A stretch of DNA of 64,000 bases from Micromonospora zamorensis (GTDB lineage: Bacteria > Actinomycetota > Actinomycetes > Mycobacteriales > Micromonosporaceae), in the NCBI RefSeq assembly GCF_900090275.1, contig NZ_LT607755.1, positions 5,766,001-5,830,000 of the forward strand, read 5' to 3'. Under the pieces are notes generated by a model. That model did not search any database. It was not told the origin of the DNA and worked only from the letters and a program-made list of their open reading frames with translations. Positions within the stretch are counted from its first letter, which is position 1. Every line of letters begins with the position of its first letter. The position numbers and the translations under genes were made by a program. Below are positions 1 to 10,904 of the stretch, one piece after another.

Positions 1-16
1 CACGCTGCTGCGGGTC

Positions 17-2275
17 GTGCCGCCGGTGCACCACGAGGCGTACCTCGCCGGGCTGGCCGGCGTCGCGCTGCTCACCGCGCTAGCCGCGCGCTGGTCGGCG
101 CGACGATCGTCCGGCCCGGATGTCGACACCGCGCCCGCCGCCGCACAGTGGGCCGGCGAGCGCACTGAGCAACGCGACGCCACCGGTGGTGCGGCGCTGA
201 ACGACGATGCCGCCGCCCGAGCCGAGACCGTCGCAGGCCCGGGGTCGAGCGCCGACGCCGCCGGGAGTCCGAACCCGGTCGGACGTCAACGTGGATCGCA
301 TCGGACCGGACCGGTGCCTCTGCTCGCGGTCGCCGCCGGGTTGGCGCTGCTGCTGCCGTGGGCCTGGCTGGGCGCGCTCGGCGGGCTCCTGGAAACCGCG
401 CTCGCGCTGTTGGCGGCAGCCGCGCTGGGGGTGCTGGCCGCGACACTGTTGGACGCCACCTTCTGGGCCCGGTTCGCTGTTGGCCGACCGCCGCGGCCGG
501 CCCGGCTCGTCCTGCTGGGAGGTCTGGTCGCCGGGGTGGCGCTGCTGCTGCTCGCGGCCGGCACCGGCCAGTCCGGCGCACAGTTGCCCGCGCTGCTGAC
601 CCTTCCCCCGGTGGGTTTCGCACTGGCCGCGCTGTGGGCCGCGGCCTGGCGACCCAGCACCGACCCGGCCGTCGCCGCACGCGCCGGCCGGACGGCGACC
701 GGCTGGCTCGTGGGCCTGGCCGCACTCGGCCCGCTGGCCTTCACCGACCCGGAAGAGATCACCCTGCTACTTGTCGGCACCCGGGACATCCCGTTCTGGG
801 TGGCGGTCGCCGCCGGCACCGGGCTCGCCGTCGCGGTCCTGGTCGCCATCGGGTACGCGGTGCTGCTCGCCCGGCCGACGGCACGTACCCCGAGTCGCCG
901 GTCGGCAGCGGTGGCGGCCGTGGTGCTGCTGGTGGCGTTCGGTGTGGTCGACCTGGGTCCGGGCCAACCGGGCCTGCACGGCGAGCGGCTGTTCGTGGTG
1001 CTGCGGGCGCAGGCCGATCTGAGTGGACTGCCGGCCGGCGCTGCGGGTCGGGCCGGGAGGGACGCCCGTGCGACGGAGGTCTACCGACGGCTGGTGACGA
1101 CCGCCGAGCAGAGCCAGGCCGACCTGCTCCGGGGGTTGCGTCGACTGCGACTCGATCCGGTGTCGTACTACCTGGTCAACGCGGTGGAGGTCGACGGCGG
1201 TCCGGCGGTGCGGGCGTGGCTCGCCCGCCGGCCTGAGGTGGCCCGGGTGCTGGTCAGCCAACGTCTGCGGCCACTGCCGGCCCCGGCGGGGCAGAGCCGC
1301 GGCACCGCGCCCAGGCCCACCGGCCCGGAGTGGAACATCCGCCAGATCGGCGCGGACCGGGTGTGGTCCCAGCTCGGGGTGACGGGCACGGGCATCGTGG
1401 TGGGCAGCTCGGATTCGGGGGTGGACGGCGCCCATCCGGCGCTGCGCGCCGGGTTCCGGGGCGGAGACGATTCCTGGTACGACCCGTGGGACGACACCCG
1501 CAGCCCGACCGACCAGGGTGGGCACGGCACCCACACGGTGGGCAGTGCGGTGGGGCGCGACGGCATCGGGGTGGCGCCGGACGCGCAGTGGGTGGGCTGC
1601 GTCAACCTGGACCGCAACCTCGGCAGCCCTGCGCACTACCTGGACTGCCTCCAGTTCATGCTGGCGCCCTTCCCGACCGGCGGCGACCCGTTGACCGACG
1701 GCCGTCCGGAGCGCGCCCCACAGGTGCTCACCAACTCCTGGGGTTGCCCGCCCATCGAGGGTTGCGACCAGCGCGTGCTGCGGCCGGCCACCGCCGCGCT
1801 GGACGCCGCCGGGATCTTCGTGGTCGCCGCGGCCGGCAACACCGGGCCGTGGTGCGCGTCGATCGACGACCCACCGGCGCCGTACGCGGACGTGTTGACC
1901 GTGGGTGCGGTGGACGCGCAGCGCCGGGTCGCCGAGTTCTCCTCGCGCGGGCCGGTGCCGGGTGCGAGCAAGCCGGACGTGCTGGCACCGGGTGTGGGTG
2001 TGGTGTCGGCCATGCCGGGCGGCACGTACGCCGCGCTGGACGGCACGTCGATGGCGACCCCGCAGGTGGCCGGGGTGGTCGCGCTGATGTGGTCGGCGAA
2101 CCCGGCGCTGGTCGGCGACGTGGCCCGGACCCGGCAGATCCTGCGGGACACCGCCACGGCGGCGACGCCCACCTACCGCTCCGACAACCCGTCCGACACC
2201 TGTGGTGCCCCGTCGAACGTCACGGGTGCCGGTGAGGTGGACGCGTACGCCGCCGTGCGCGCCGCCCAGCAATAG
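17..2275 (+). CDS. Polytopic membrane protein fused to an S8 (subtilisin) serine protease; 5' end possibly outside window
   Basis: Serine endopeptidase of the subtilase family, probably acting outside the membrane. Residues 1-320 contain about seven hydrophobic segments (around 10-27, 100-146, 161-183, 189-210, 228-242, 259-285, 297-316). A prodomain-like stretch (about 322-420) follows, then the S8 catalytic domain (about 440-745). The triad is readable: Asp466 in SDSGVDGAH, His503 in GHGTHTVG, Ser678 in GTSMATPQVAG, with oxyanion Asn608 in AAAGNTGP. The frame stays open upstream to base 2, so the GTG at 17 may not be the true start and more membrane segments may lie outside the window. A multi-pass N-terminus before a subtilase is unusual, since most are secreted or carry one C-terminal anchor. 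The protease call is firm; the start is uncertain. Confidence 0.85.
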   Translation: MPPVHHEAYLAGLAGVALLTALAARWSARRSSGPDVDTAPAAAQWAGERTEQRDATGGAALNDDAAARAETVAGPGSSADAAGSPNPVGRQRGSHRTGPVPLLAVAAGLALLLPWAWLGALGGLLETALALLAAAALGVLAATLLDATFWARFAVGRPPRPARLVLLGGLVAGVALLLLAAGTGQSGAQLPALLTLPPVGFALAALWAAAWRPSTDPAVAARAGRTATGWLVGLAALGPLAFTDPEEITLLLVGTRDIPFWVAVAAGTGLAVAVLVAIGYAVLLARPTARTPSRRSAAVAAVVLLVAFGVVDLGPGQPGLHGERLFVVLRAQADLSGLPAGAAGRAGRDARATEVYRRLVTTAEQSQADLLRGLRRLRLDPVSYYLVNAVEVDGGPAVRAWLARRPEVARVLVSQRLRPLPAPAGQSRGTAPRPTGPEWNIRQIGADRVWSQLGVTGTGIVVGSSDSGVDGAHPALRAGFRGGDDSWYDPWDDTRSPTDQGGHGTHTVGSAVGRDGIGVAPDAQWVGCVNLDRNLGSPAHYLDCLQFMLAPFPTGGDPLTDGRPERAPQVLTNSWGCPPIEGCDQRVLRPATAALDAAGIFVVAAAGNTGPWCASIDDPPAPYADVLTVGAVDAQRRVAEFSSRGPVPGASKPDVLAPGVGVVSAMPGGTYAALDGTSMATPQVAGVVALMWSANPALVGDVARTRQILRDTATAATPTYRSDNPSDTCGAPSNVTGAGEVDAYAAVRAAQQ

Positions 2276-2343
2276 GCAGGTTTCCTTCCGGATCCGACGG
2301 GCGGGAGCGCGGGCCGCCACACGGTGTTCTAGGGTCGGCGACC

Positions 2344-3279
2344 ATGGACGCCGAGATCACCGTCACCGAGCTGACCCCCGACCTGGCCGACACCGTTGTA
2401 CGGCTCTGCGAGCAGGCTCTCGACCTGCCCGAGGACGCCACCGAGGCCGCCGCCATCGTGGACGTACTCTGGCCCCGGGCCGCCGCCGACCGGCCGGTGG
2501 TCGGGCTGGGCGCGTACCGGGGTGCGGACCTGGTCGGGGTGCTGTTCTGCTCGGTCTCGTCGGCCGAGCCGGGCATCGGGCACGTCGACCTGGTCGCGGT
2601 CCGTGCGGATCAGCGCCGCCGGGGCGTCGGCCGGGCGCTGCTGCGGCGGGCCGAGCAGGTGCTGGCCGAGCGCGGAGCGACCGAGGTGCTGCTGGCCGGG
2701 AACCCGCCGTACTACGCGTGGCCGGGCATCGACGTCCGCTACACCCCGGCGGTCTGCGCCGCCCTCGCGCTCGGCTACCAGCAGGACCGGACCGCCTGGA
2801 ACATGACCGCCGACCTGTCGTACGACGGGTCACCGGCACTGCGGTCCACCGAGGCGGCGGAGCGGCGGCTGGCCGATCAGGGCATCACGGTGCGCCGGGC
2901 GGAGCCGGCGGATCTCCCGGCGTTGACCGCGTTCGCCCGGTCCAACTTCGGCGGCACGTGGGACGGCGAGTTGGCCGGGTCGGTGGGTCGTGACGGCGCC
3001 GGCTGCCACCTGGCGGAGCGGGGCGGCGAGGTGCTCGGCTTCGCCGCGTACGGGTCGTCCCGGCCGAGCTGGTTCGGACCGATGGGCACCGCACCGGCGG
3101 CCGAGGGGTCGGGCATCGGTGGTGTGCTGCTGCGGCGCTGCCTGCGCGACCAGCAGGCGGCGGGGCTGACCCGGGCGGAGATCGGCTGGGTGGGGCCCGT
3201 GCCGTTCTACTCGGGCAGCGCGGGTGCCCGGATCGAGCGGGTCTTCTTCCTGTACCGGAGGGCCCTGCCGGTGGCATAA
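2344..3279 (+). CDS. Tandem (two-domain) GNAT acetyltransferase
   Basis: Predicted acetyl-CoA-dependent N-acyltransferase, substrate unknown. Two GNAT folds lie in tandem. The first (about residues 1-150) has the acetyl-CoA loop RRRGVGRALLRR near residue 95. The second (about 175-305) has GSGIGGVLLRRC near residue 258. At 311 aa it is about twice a single-domain GNAT. TAGGGT at 2330-2335 lies 8 nt before the ATG and no Shine-Dalgarno is visible, so the message is probably leaderless. It follows the subtilase by 68 bp but looks separately transcribed. Confidence 0.8.
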   Translation: MDAEITVTELTPDLADTVVRLCEQALDLPEDATEAAAIVDVLWPRAAADRPVVGLGAYRGADLVGVLFCSVSSAEPGIGHVDLVAVRADQRRRGVGRALLRRAEQVLAERGATEVLLAGNPPYYAWPGIDVRYTPAVCAALALGYQQDRTAWNMTADLSYDGSPALRSTEAAERRLADQGITVRRAEPADLPALTAFARSNFGGTWDGELAGSVGRDGAGCHLAERGGEVLGFAAYGSSRPSWFGPMGTAPAAEGSGIGGVLLRRCLRDQQAAGLTRAEIGWVGPVPFYSGSAGARIERVFFLYRRALPVA

Positions 3280-3357
3280 CCGGGGCAAAGGGGACATTGA
3301 TCCATTCGCCCGCGTCGGTCATCGACGCCCCCTACCGTTTCGGTAGAGGAGGCAGCC

Positions 3358-3606
3358 ATGACCACGGATGACGACCAGACCGAGGACGGCCCGCCGATCA
3401 CCTGGAAACCGGTCGGCGAACTCCCCGGCCAACTGCCGTTCGACCGGCTCGACTACGGCGACGCCGAGCAACTGGCCGAGATGACCACCGACGACGGGTC
3501 GGCGGTCGTCGAGGAGTCACGGGAGATGGTGGACGAGCCGATCAAACTGCTTCCGCCGTACGACCGGGCACAGAAGCGGCGCAACCAGCGCCCACTGCCG
3601 ACCTGA
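3358..3606 (+). CDS. Small acidic conserved hypothetical protein
   Basis: An 82-residue soluble protein, acidic in its first 65 residues (TTDDDQTEDG at the N-terminus) and basic at the end (RAQKRRNQRP). It has no membrane segment and no motif I recognise. A strong Shine-Dalgarno (AGAGGAGG, about 3345-3352) precedes the ATG, which supports it being a real gene. It is convergent with groEL2 and separated from it by a hairpin terminator. No function can be assigned. Confidence 0.65.
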   Translation: MTTDDDQTEDGPPITWKPVGELPGQLPFDRLDYGDAEQLAEMTTDDGSAVVEESREMVDEPIKLLPPYDRAQKRRNQRPLPT

Positions 3607-3611
3607 CGACG

Positions 3612-3645
3612 AACGGGGCGGACCGCGTCAGCGGCCCGCCCCGTT
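3612..3645. terminator. Hairpin terminator between convergent genes
   Basis: Inverted repeat with 15-nt arms (3612-3626 and 3631-3645), one mismatch and a 4-nt loop. It sits between the stop of the small acidic gene (3606) and the groEL2 stop (3663). There is no strong T-tract on either side, as is usual in GC-rich actinobacteria, so it could act in both directions. Confidence 0.65.
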
Positions 3646-3662
3646 CCGTGTCGGAACTGGAC

Positions 3663-5543
<1,881 letters not shown>

Positions 5544-5557
5544 CACGATGGGGCCGC

Positions 5558-6694
5558 TCAGCCGAGTTCCGCGGCCAGTCCGGGAGTGTTCACCGGCGCC
5601 TCATGAGCGCGCTGCTCGGCGTACGTGACCAGCAGACCGATCATCTGGGAGAGGTGGGCCGGCAGGGCCAGCACCGCGGTGATCCCGATCACCACCACCG
5701 CCCCGACCGCGCTGTCCGGGGACGCGAAGGGATCCGTACCGAACGCCGAGGTGCCAACGCCCTCCAGCGCGCCGGGGATCACGGTGCCGACGATCACCGC
5801 CAGGGCAACCAGGGCCACCCGACCGAGCAGCAGGCCGAGCCGGTCGTGGAACATCCGGAACGACCGGCCGATCGGGTTGTGGCGTTCGAAGAGGTAGACC
5901 GGGCCGGCCATGCTCAGCGCGAACGCCAGGTAGATGCCGGGCAGGACGCAGAAGCAGGCACCGAGGCCGACGAGCAGGCTGATCAGCAGGGTCCACCCCC
6001 ACAGCCCGAGTGCCCGACGGATGCCGTAGCGCAGCGCGGAATCCAGGCTGCCCGGCTGACCGGCCGCCTGCTGGGTGATCACCCAACTGCCGGCGGCCCA
6101 CCCGACGGCCTGCAACAGCCCGACCAGCACGCTGCCGCCGATCAGCAGGACCAGGAGGCTCACCAGCTCCACGGCGAAGTTGTCCGGCAGGACGGCGGTC
6201 GTGCTCGTCTGGGCCTCGGCGGCCCACTTCGCCGACGGGTCCGCCCCGAGAGAGATCACCGAGAGCACCGCCGCGGGCAGCACCTGGGTCAGCAGCATGA
6301 TGGGCACCAGCTGCCGCCAGCCCCGGCCCAGCGCTCCCCAGCACCGGCTGAACCAGCCAGCCAGGCCGGCACCGGGTGGAGTGACCAGGGGGTCGTTCGG
6401 GTCGTACCCGTAACCCGGCGGGTACCAGTTGACCGGCGGCCCCGGATGCCACGGCTGCGGACCGTAGGGCCCCGCTCCAGGCGGGTAGCCCCCGGTGGGC
6501 GGGAACACCCACCCCTGCTGCGGCTGACCGGCCGGGCCCCAGGCACCCTGCGCAGGATCCCAACCAGCCGGCGGGACACCCGGCACGGAGCCAGGCGGCT
6601 GACCGGCCGGGCCCCAGGCGCCCTGCGTGGGGTCGGACGGGCCTGGCTCACCCGGCCCGTAGGGCGGCGTGGACGAGGGTGGCTGGTCGGTCAT
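5558..6694 (-). CDS. Proline/glycine-rich multi-pass membrane protein
   Basis: A 378-aa protein. The first 125 residues are a cytoplasm-type Pro/Gly/Gln/Trp-rich segment containing a repeated GAWGPAGQP unit. About six hydrophobic helices follow (from about residue 140 to 365). The membrane part resembles the glycerophosphoryl-diester-phosphodiesterase membrane-domain-like proteins common in actinobacteria, but it has no visible phosphodiesterase catalytic motif. The ATG at 6694 is preceded by GAGGAG. It is transcribed toward groEL's promoter region but is a separate unit. Function unknown. Confidence 0.75.
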   Translation of the reverse strand: MTDQPPSSTPPYGPGEPGPSDPTQGAWGPAGQPPGSVPGVPPAGWDPAQGAWGPAGQPQQGWVFPPTGGYPPGAGPYGPQPWHPGPPVNWYPPGYGYDPNDPLVTPPGAGLAGWFSRCWGALGRGWRQLVPIMLLTQVLPAAVLSVISLGADPSAKWAAEAQTSTTAVLPDNFAVELVSLLVLLIGGSVLVGLLQAVGWAAGSWVITQQAAGQPGSLDSALRYGIRRALGLWGWTLLISLLVGLGACFCVLPGIYLAFALSMAGPVYLFERHNPIGRSFRMFHDRLGLLLGRVALVALAVIVGTVIPGALEGVGTSAFGTDPFASPDSAVGAVVVIGITAVLALPAHLSQMIGLLVTYAEQRAHEAPVNTPGLAAELG

Positions 6695-6791
6695 GAACGC
6701 TCCTCAGCATCGGCTGGAACGGTTCACGATCTTCCCGGCTGCGCGCCCGTGCCGCCAGCCCCCAAGGCGGTGACCGACCGGTGCGGAACGG

Positions 6792-6995
6792 TCAGGCGAT
6801 GACGCGTACGTGCTCCGCCTGGGGGCCCTTCTGGCCCTGGGCGATCTCGAACTCGACCCGCTGGCCGTCGTCCAACGCCTTGTAGCCGTCCATCTCGATC
6901 GCGGAGAAGTGAACGAACACGTCCTGACCGCCGTCGACGGCGATGAAGCCGTAGCCCTTTTCGGCGTTGAACCACTTGACGCTGCCCTGTGCCAC
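6792..6995 (-). CDS. Cold-shock domain protein (CspA family)
   Basis: A 67-aa single-domain nucleic-acid chaperone with the RNP1 motif KGYGFIAV and the RNP2 motif VFVHFSAI intact. The start is the GTG at 6995 ([14 protein letters not shown]) with GAGGGAAG upstream at 7003-7010; the longer open frame is not coding. Members of this family bind single-stranded RNA/DNA and prevent secondary structure. Isolated gene. Confidence 0.95.
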   Translation of the reverse strand: MAQGSVKWFNAEKGYGFIAVDGGQDVFVHFSAIEMDGYKALDDGQRVEFEIAQGQKGPQAEHVRVIA

Positions 6996-7333
6996 GGTGC
7001 CACTTCCCTCACTCTGCGCGGTGCTGCCTGACCCGGCGCACGGAGCGGCCGGGCGCCCTCGGACCACCACCCCGGCAATCGATGACCGCCATTGAAGCAG
7101 GTGACCGAAATCGCACGCTACACGAGGACTGACAGCCGCGCACGACCACAAATCGGGCATGGTCCTGATCGCTTCCACACCAGCTCCGGCCGCACCGGTC
7201 GACCCGACGCGGCGATCCGACGGATTCATCGACGTGAGTGCCAGCGGGGAAGGAGACGAGGCTGCGCCGCGAGCCGGTGAAGATCGGGCCCGACCCGAAA
7301 AATGCCGTTCACGCCCTGTGATAGGCATGCGGC
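6996..7333. other. Intergenic region between divergent csp and GNAT genes
   Basis: About 340 bp that should hold the csp promoter and leader on the minus strand and the promoter of the GNAT on the plus strand. I see no convincing ORF, RNA gene or repeat. It is less GC-extreme around 7095-7175 than its surroundings, which fits promoter DNA. Confidence 0.5.
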
Positions 7334-7864
7334 ATGACCACCGATACGGGCTCGACCTCCGTTCGTCGGGCGGAGATCCGCCGGGGCCGGCCGGAGGACG
7401 CCGCCCGGATGCGGGCGCTGCGCCTGGAGATGCTCGCCGACGCACCGTTGGCCTTCCTGGAGACCCTGGCGGACGCGGCGGCCCGACCGCACAACGAGTA
7501 CGCCGCACGGGTCGCGTACACCTCGGCCGGCCCGAACAACGCGCAGTTCGTCGCGGACCCGGGCGGCCGGCTGGTCGGGCATGCCGGTGGCACGGTCACC
7601 CCGGACGAGCCTGGGCTGACCGTGATCTACGCCGTGTACGTCACGCCGACCTGGCGGGGCAGCGGCCTTCTCGGCGACCTGATCGACGGGGTGGCCGAGT
7701 GGTCCCGGGCGTGCGGCCGACCGGAGCTGCTGCTGGAGGTCGTGGTCGGCAACGACCGCGCCTATCGGGCGTACCAGCGGCTGGGCTTCAAGGACACCGG
7801 CGTGCGAGTCCCCCACCCCAAAATCCCAGCCCTGAACGAGCTACAGATGCGCCGACCCGCCTAG
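7334..7864 (+). CDS. GNAT family N-acetyltransferase
   Basis: A 176-aa single GNAT domain. Strand beta-4 [20 protein letters not shown] carries a variant acetyl-CoA loop (RGSGLL), followed by [17 protein letters not shown], the usual C-terminal NxxA-YxxxGF signature. Substrate unknown. It is convergent with the PaaN-type gene across a large hairpin. Confidence 0.85.
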   Translation: MTTDTGSTSVRRAEIRRGRPEDAARMRALRLEMLADAPLAFLETLADAAARPHNEYAARVAYTSAGPNNAQFVADPGGRLVGHAGGTVTPDEPGLTVIYAVYVTPTWRGSGLLGDLIDGVAEWSRACGRPELLLEVVVGNDRAYRAYQRLGFKDTGVRVPHPKIPALNELQMRRPA

Positions 7865-7947
7865 AACAGAGAACTCATCCCAAGGCAGAACCACTCTGAC
7901 GCCCCCCAATAAAGAAACCGGAAGCGCCCGCGCCACAGTGCCCACAA

Positions 7948-8026
7948 GGGGTTTCCGGGGCAGCCCGACCCGCGCAGGGATCAAGCCTGACCGCCCGGAG
8001 CGGGTCGGGCCTGCCCCGGAAACCCC
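7948..8026. repeat. Large inverted repeat (26-bp arms) between convergent genes
   Basis: The left arm at 7948-7973 and the right arm at 8000-8026 are complementary over 26 pairs with a single bulged C in the right arm, around a 26-nt loop. It starts about 84 nt after the GNAT stop and ends 15 nt before the paaN stop, so a bidirectional terminator is the simplest reading. The arms are longer than termination needs, and a dispersed palindromic element is also possible. Confidence 0.75.
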
Positions 8027-8041
8027 CACCGCAACTAAAGA

Positions 8042-9715
8042 TCAAACATGACGCCGAGACTGAACGATCCGGAACCGGTTCGCCACATAAGCCCCATCGG
8101 TCAACGCCGAGTTGGCCGCCGCGTTGGCCCCGCTGCCGTGGAAGTCGGAGAACGCCGCCGACTGGTTCACGAAGACCCCGCCGGTGAGGTTGCAGGACAG
8201 GTGCACCCCGACCTCGACCGCGACCGCCTCGGTGGCGTCCAGCACCGCCTCGTCGGTGGAGTAGACCCCGGCGGTGAGCGCGCCCTTCTCGCCGACCGTC
8301 CGGCGCAGCAGCTCCAGGCTCTGGGCGGTGGAGTCGGTGGCGATGGCGAACGAGATCGGCCCGAACCACTCCCGGCCGTACGTCTCCGCGTCGTCCGCCG
8401 CCAGCTTCACGATCGTCGGGGTACGCACCACCGCGTCGGCGTACGCCGGGTGCGCCACGACCCGCGACTCCAGCACCGGCTCGCCGACCTTGGTCACCTC
8501 GGCCAGCCGTTCCAACACCCCGTCGTTGACGATGGCGCCGGTCAGCTCCACGCCTCGCGCCGGATCGGCGGTGAGCTTGCCGACCGCTGCGGCGATCCCA
8601 CCGGCCACCTCGTCGAAGCTCTTGTGACCCTGGTCGGTCTCGATGCCGCCGGCCGGGATCAGGATGTTCTGCGAGGTGGTGCACATCTGGCCGCTGTAGA
8701 GGGTCAGCGTGAAACCAAGGTTGCGGCACATGCCGGCGAAGTCGTCGGTGGAGTCGATGACGACCGTGTTCAGACCGGCCTTCTCGGTGTAGACCGAGGC
8801 CTGCCGGGCGTGCGTCTCCAGCCAGTCGCCGTACTCCGTGGAGCCGGTGAAGTCGACGATCTTCACGGAGCGGTGCAGGGCCAGGTCGCTGGCGAGCTTC
8901 TCACCGGGCGCCTCAGCCGCCAGCATGATCAGGTTCGGGTCGAACCCGGCCTCGGCGAGCACCTCCCGGGCGTACTTCACGGTGATGGCCAGCGGTAGCA
9001 CCGCGCGCGGGTGCGGCTTGACGATCACCGGGTTGCCGGTGACCAACGAGGCGAACAGCCCGGGGTACGAGTTCCAGGTCGGGAAGGTGTTGCAGCCGAT
9101 CACCAGCGCCACCCCACGCGGCACCACGTGGAACGTCTTGGTCATCCGCAGCGGGTCACCCTTGCCGGCGGCCTTCTCCCAGCCTGCCGTGCCCGGGTGC
9201 CGGGTCATCTCGGCGTACGCGTACGCCAGCGCCTCCAGGGCCCGGTCCAGTGCGTGCGCGCCGCCGGCCTGGAAGGCCATCACGAACGCCTGCCCGCTGG
9301 TGAACTGCACCGCGTTGGCCAGCTCGAAGATGTTCTTGTGCAGCCGGTCGAGGATCTCCAGGCAGACTCCCACCCGGGCCTGCGGGCCGGCGTCGCGCCA
9401 GGCCGGCAGCGCGGCGGAGGCGGCGCTCACCAGCTCGCCGGGGCCGGCGTGCGGGTAACGCACCGCGAGCTCCACCCCGAACGGGCTCGTCTCGGTGGCG
9501 ACCCGGTCGCCAGCGCCCGGCTGGTCGAGCGGGAAGTCACCACCGAGGTACGCCTCGAAGGCGGCCTTGCCGTCGGCGGCGGCGGTCTCGCCGTACACCC
9601 GGGGGCTGGGGGATTCGGGATAGGCGGACCAGTAGCCCCGCTCCGTGATCGCGGTCAGCGCACGGTTGAGGGTGTCGGCGTGCCTGTCGTACAGGGGCTG
9701 CGGGGTCTCCGTCAT
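8042..9715 (-). CDS. paaN: PaaN-type phenylacetate-degradation aldehyde dehydrogenase
   Basis: Aldehyde dehydrogenase superfamily enzyme of about 557 aa, matching the length and sequence style of the actinobacterial PaaN proteins linked to phenylacetic acid catabolism. Visible motifs are the NAD-binding region around CNTFPTWNSYPG, FTGSTEYG, and the catalytic cysteine in SGQMCTTSQN (Cys345). The ATG at 9715 (MTETPQPLYD) is chosen; two more in-frame ATGs lie at 9724 and 9727, and no strong Shine-Dalgarno decides among them. No other paa genes (ring epoxidase, ligase) lie nearby, so its pathway is not supported by context. Confidence 0.8.
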   Translation of the reverse strand: MTETPQPLYDRHADTLNRALTAITERGYWSAYPESPSPRVYGETAAADGKAAFEAYLGGDFPLDQPGAGDRVATETSPFGVELAVRYPHAGPGELVSAASAALPAWRDAGPQARVGVCLEILDRLHKNIFELANAVQFTSGQAFVMAFQAGGAHALDRALEALAYAYAEMTRHPGTAGWEKAAGKGDPLRMTKTFHVVPRGVALVIGCNTFPTWNSYPGLFASLVTGNPVIVKPHPRAVLPLAITVKYAREVLAEAGFDPNLIMLAAEAPGEKLASDLALHRSVKIVDFTGSTEYGDWLETHARQASVYTEKAGLNTVVIDSTDDFAGMCRNLGFTLTLYSGQMCTTSQNILIPAGGIETDQGHKSFDEVAGGIAAAVGKLTADPARGVELTGAIVNDGVLERLAEVTKVGEPVLESRVVAHPAYADAVVRTPTIVKLAADDAETYGREWFGPISFAIATDSTAQSLELLRRTVGEKGALTAGVYSTDEAVLDATEAVAVEVGVHLSCNLTGGVFVNQSAAFSDFHGSGANAAANSALTDGAYVANRFRIVQSRRHV

Positions 9716-9742
9716 GCCCGCCATCATGCCTGAGAGCGGTCC

Positions 9743-9820
9743 GCGAGCAGTAGCGCGAATGCCCGACAGCGGCTCATGCCGCAGTCGGGTTCGGGAGCAG
9801 AAGCGCCAATGACCGACGGC
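9743..9820. repeat. Imperfect direct repeat, 50-bp period
   Basis: The segment 9743-9770 recurs at 9793-9820 (core GAGCAG-AGCGC-AATG-CCGAC), with roughly three-quarters of positions identical. It lies in the short gap upstream of paaN and downstream of the double-GNAT gene. No coding potential or known element was recognised. Confidence 0.45.
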
Positions 9821-9859
9821 ACCGCGGTTGCCTGCGGCGGCAGCGGGTGACCGCCCGGG

Positions 9860-10879
9860 TCAGAGGGTGAGCTGCCAGTTGTTCCAGGCGTCCACCGGGC
9901 GGAAGCCGAGTTGCTCGTTGATCGCCACCATGTAGCTGTTGCTGGCGGCGTTGAAGGTGTCGATGACGCGGACCGTCGGCTCGTGGGTCAGCAGGTGGTG
10001 CAGGTTCTCCGCCTTGGCGATGAGACCGAGCCGGTGCCCACGGTGGGCCGGGTCGACGATGGTGATCTGCTGGTAGGAGTGCCAGTCGGTGGAGGCGCTC
10101 ACGTCCAGCAGGGTCCAGGCGACCAGCCGCCCGGACGCCTCGTGGCGCATCCCGAGGTGGTAGCGCCGCCGACCCCGGGCGTCCAGGGCGCGCTCGGTGC
10201 CACGGATGCGCTCGGCGTCCACCTGCTCCGGGTCCCACTGCACGTCGCCCATGGGCGCGTCCATGAGCAACCGGCCGTCCAGGTAGGCGATGTCCGCCAC
10301 GTACTCCTGCGGGGTGGAGCCCTGCCAGCAGACCGATTGATAGCCCTCCGCCCGCGGCCGGGCCTCGGCCAGCGCCGCGCGCAGGGCGATCCGGTCGATC
10401 GCGTCGACGTCGAGGCGGCGACGCACCTCGGGCAGCGCCGACTGGGCGCCGGTGGTGGCGGCGAACGCGTCTCCCGCCGCTGATCGCGCCGGCCCGTCGG
10501 GCAGCGCGGAGACGGTCATCGCGACGACCCGCTTGCGGCCGCGTTCGCGGAGCAGGCGTACGCCGTACTCGTGCAGCGCGCGACCGACACCCCGGCGCCG
10601 CAGCTCGGGATGCACCGTCAGCTCGGCGGTGGCGTTGTCGGTGTTGTCGAGCTGCGGCAGGTCCAGCTGGAGGTAGCCGGCCGGCGCGCCGTCCAGCCGG
10701 GCCAGCGCCCAGAGCGATTCGGTGCCGGGCATCGGCGTGTGGAACAGCGCGTCGAAGCGGCGTCGGCAGAAGGGTGGGAGGTCCGGCAGGTCGACCTCGG
10801 TGGCCGCCGCGCCGATCCGGTACGCCTCGTCGACCGAGGTGCGGTCGGCGCCGTCGAACGACGCGATGGTGATGCTCAT
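9860..10879 (-). CDS. Tandem (two-domain) GNAT acetyltransferase
   Basis: A 339-aa protein with two GNAT folds. The N-terminal one has RRRGVGRALHEYGVRL near residue 105. The C-terminal one has HRGHRLGLIAKAENLH near residue 270 and ends with NAASNSYMVAINEQLGF. The ATG at 10879 (MSITIASFDG) is preferred; the longer frame would run through a hairpin terminator. Its architecture parallels that of the gene at 2344-3279, although sequence similarity looks limited. Substrate unknown. Confidence 0.8.
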   Translation of the reverse strand: MSITIASFDGADRTSVDEAYRIGAAATEVDLPDLPPFCRRRFDALFHTPMPGTESLWALARLDGAPAGYLQLDLPQLDNTDNATAELTVHPELRRRGVGRALHEYGVRLLRERGRKRVVAMTVSALPDGPARSAAGDAFAATTGAQSALPEVRRRLDVDAIDRIALRAALAEARPRAEGYQSVCWQGSTPQEYVADIAYLDGRLLMDAPMGDVQWDPEQVDAERIRGTERALDARGRRRYHLGMRHEASGRLVAWTLLDVSASTDWHSYQQITIVDPAHRGHRLGLIAKAENLHHLLTHEPTVRVIDTFNAASNSYMVAINEQLGFRPVDAWNNWQLTL

Positions 10880-10904
10880 GCGGTGAGCGTGCACCGTACA
10901 AAAG

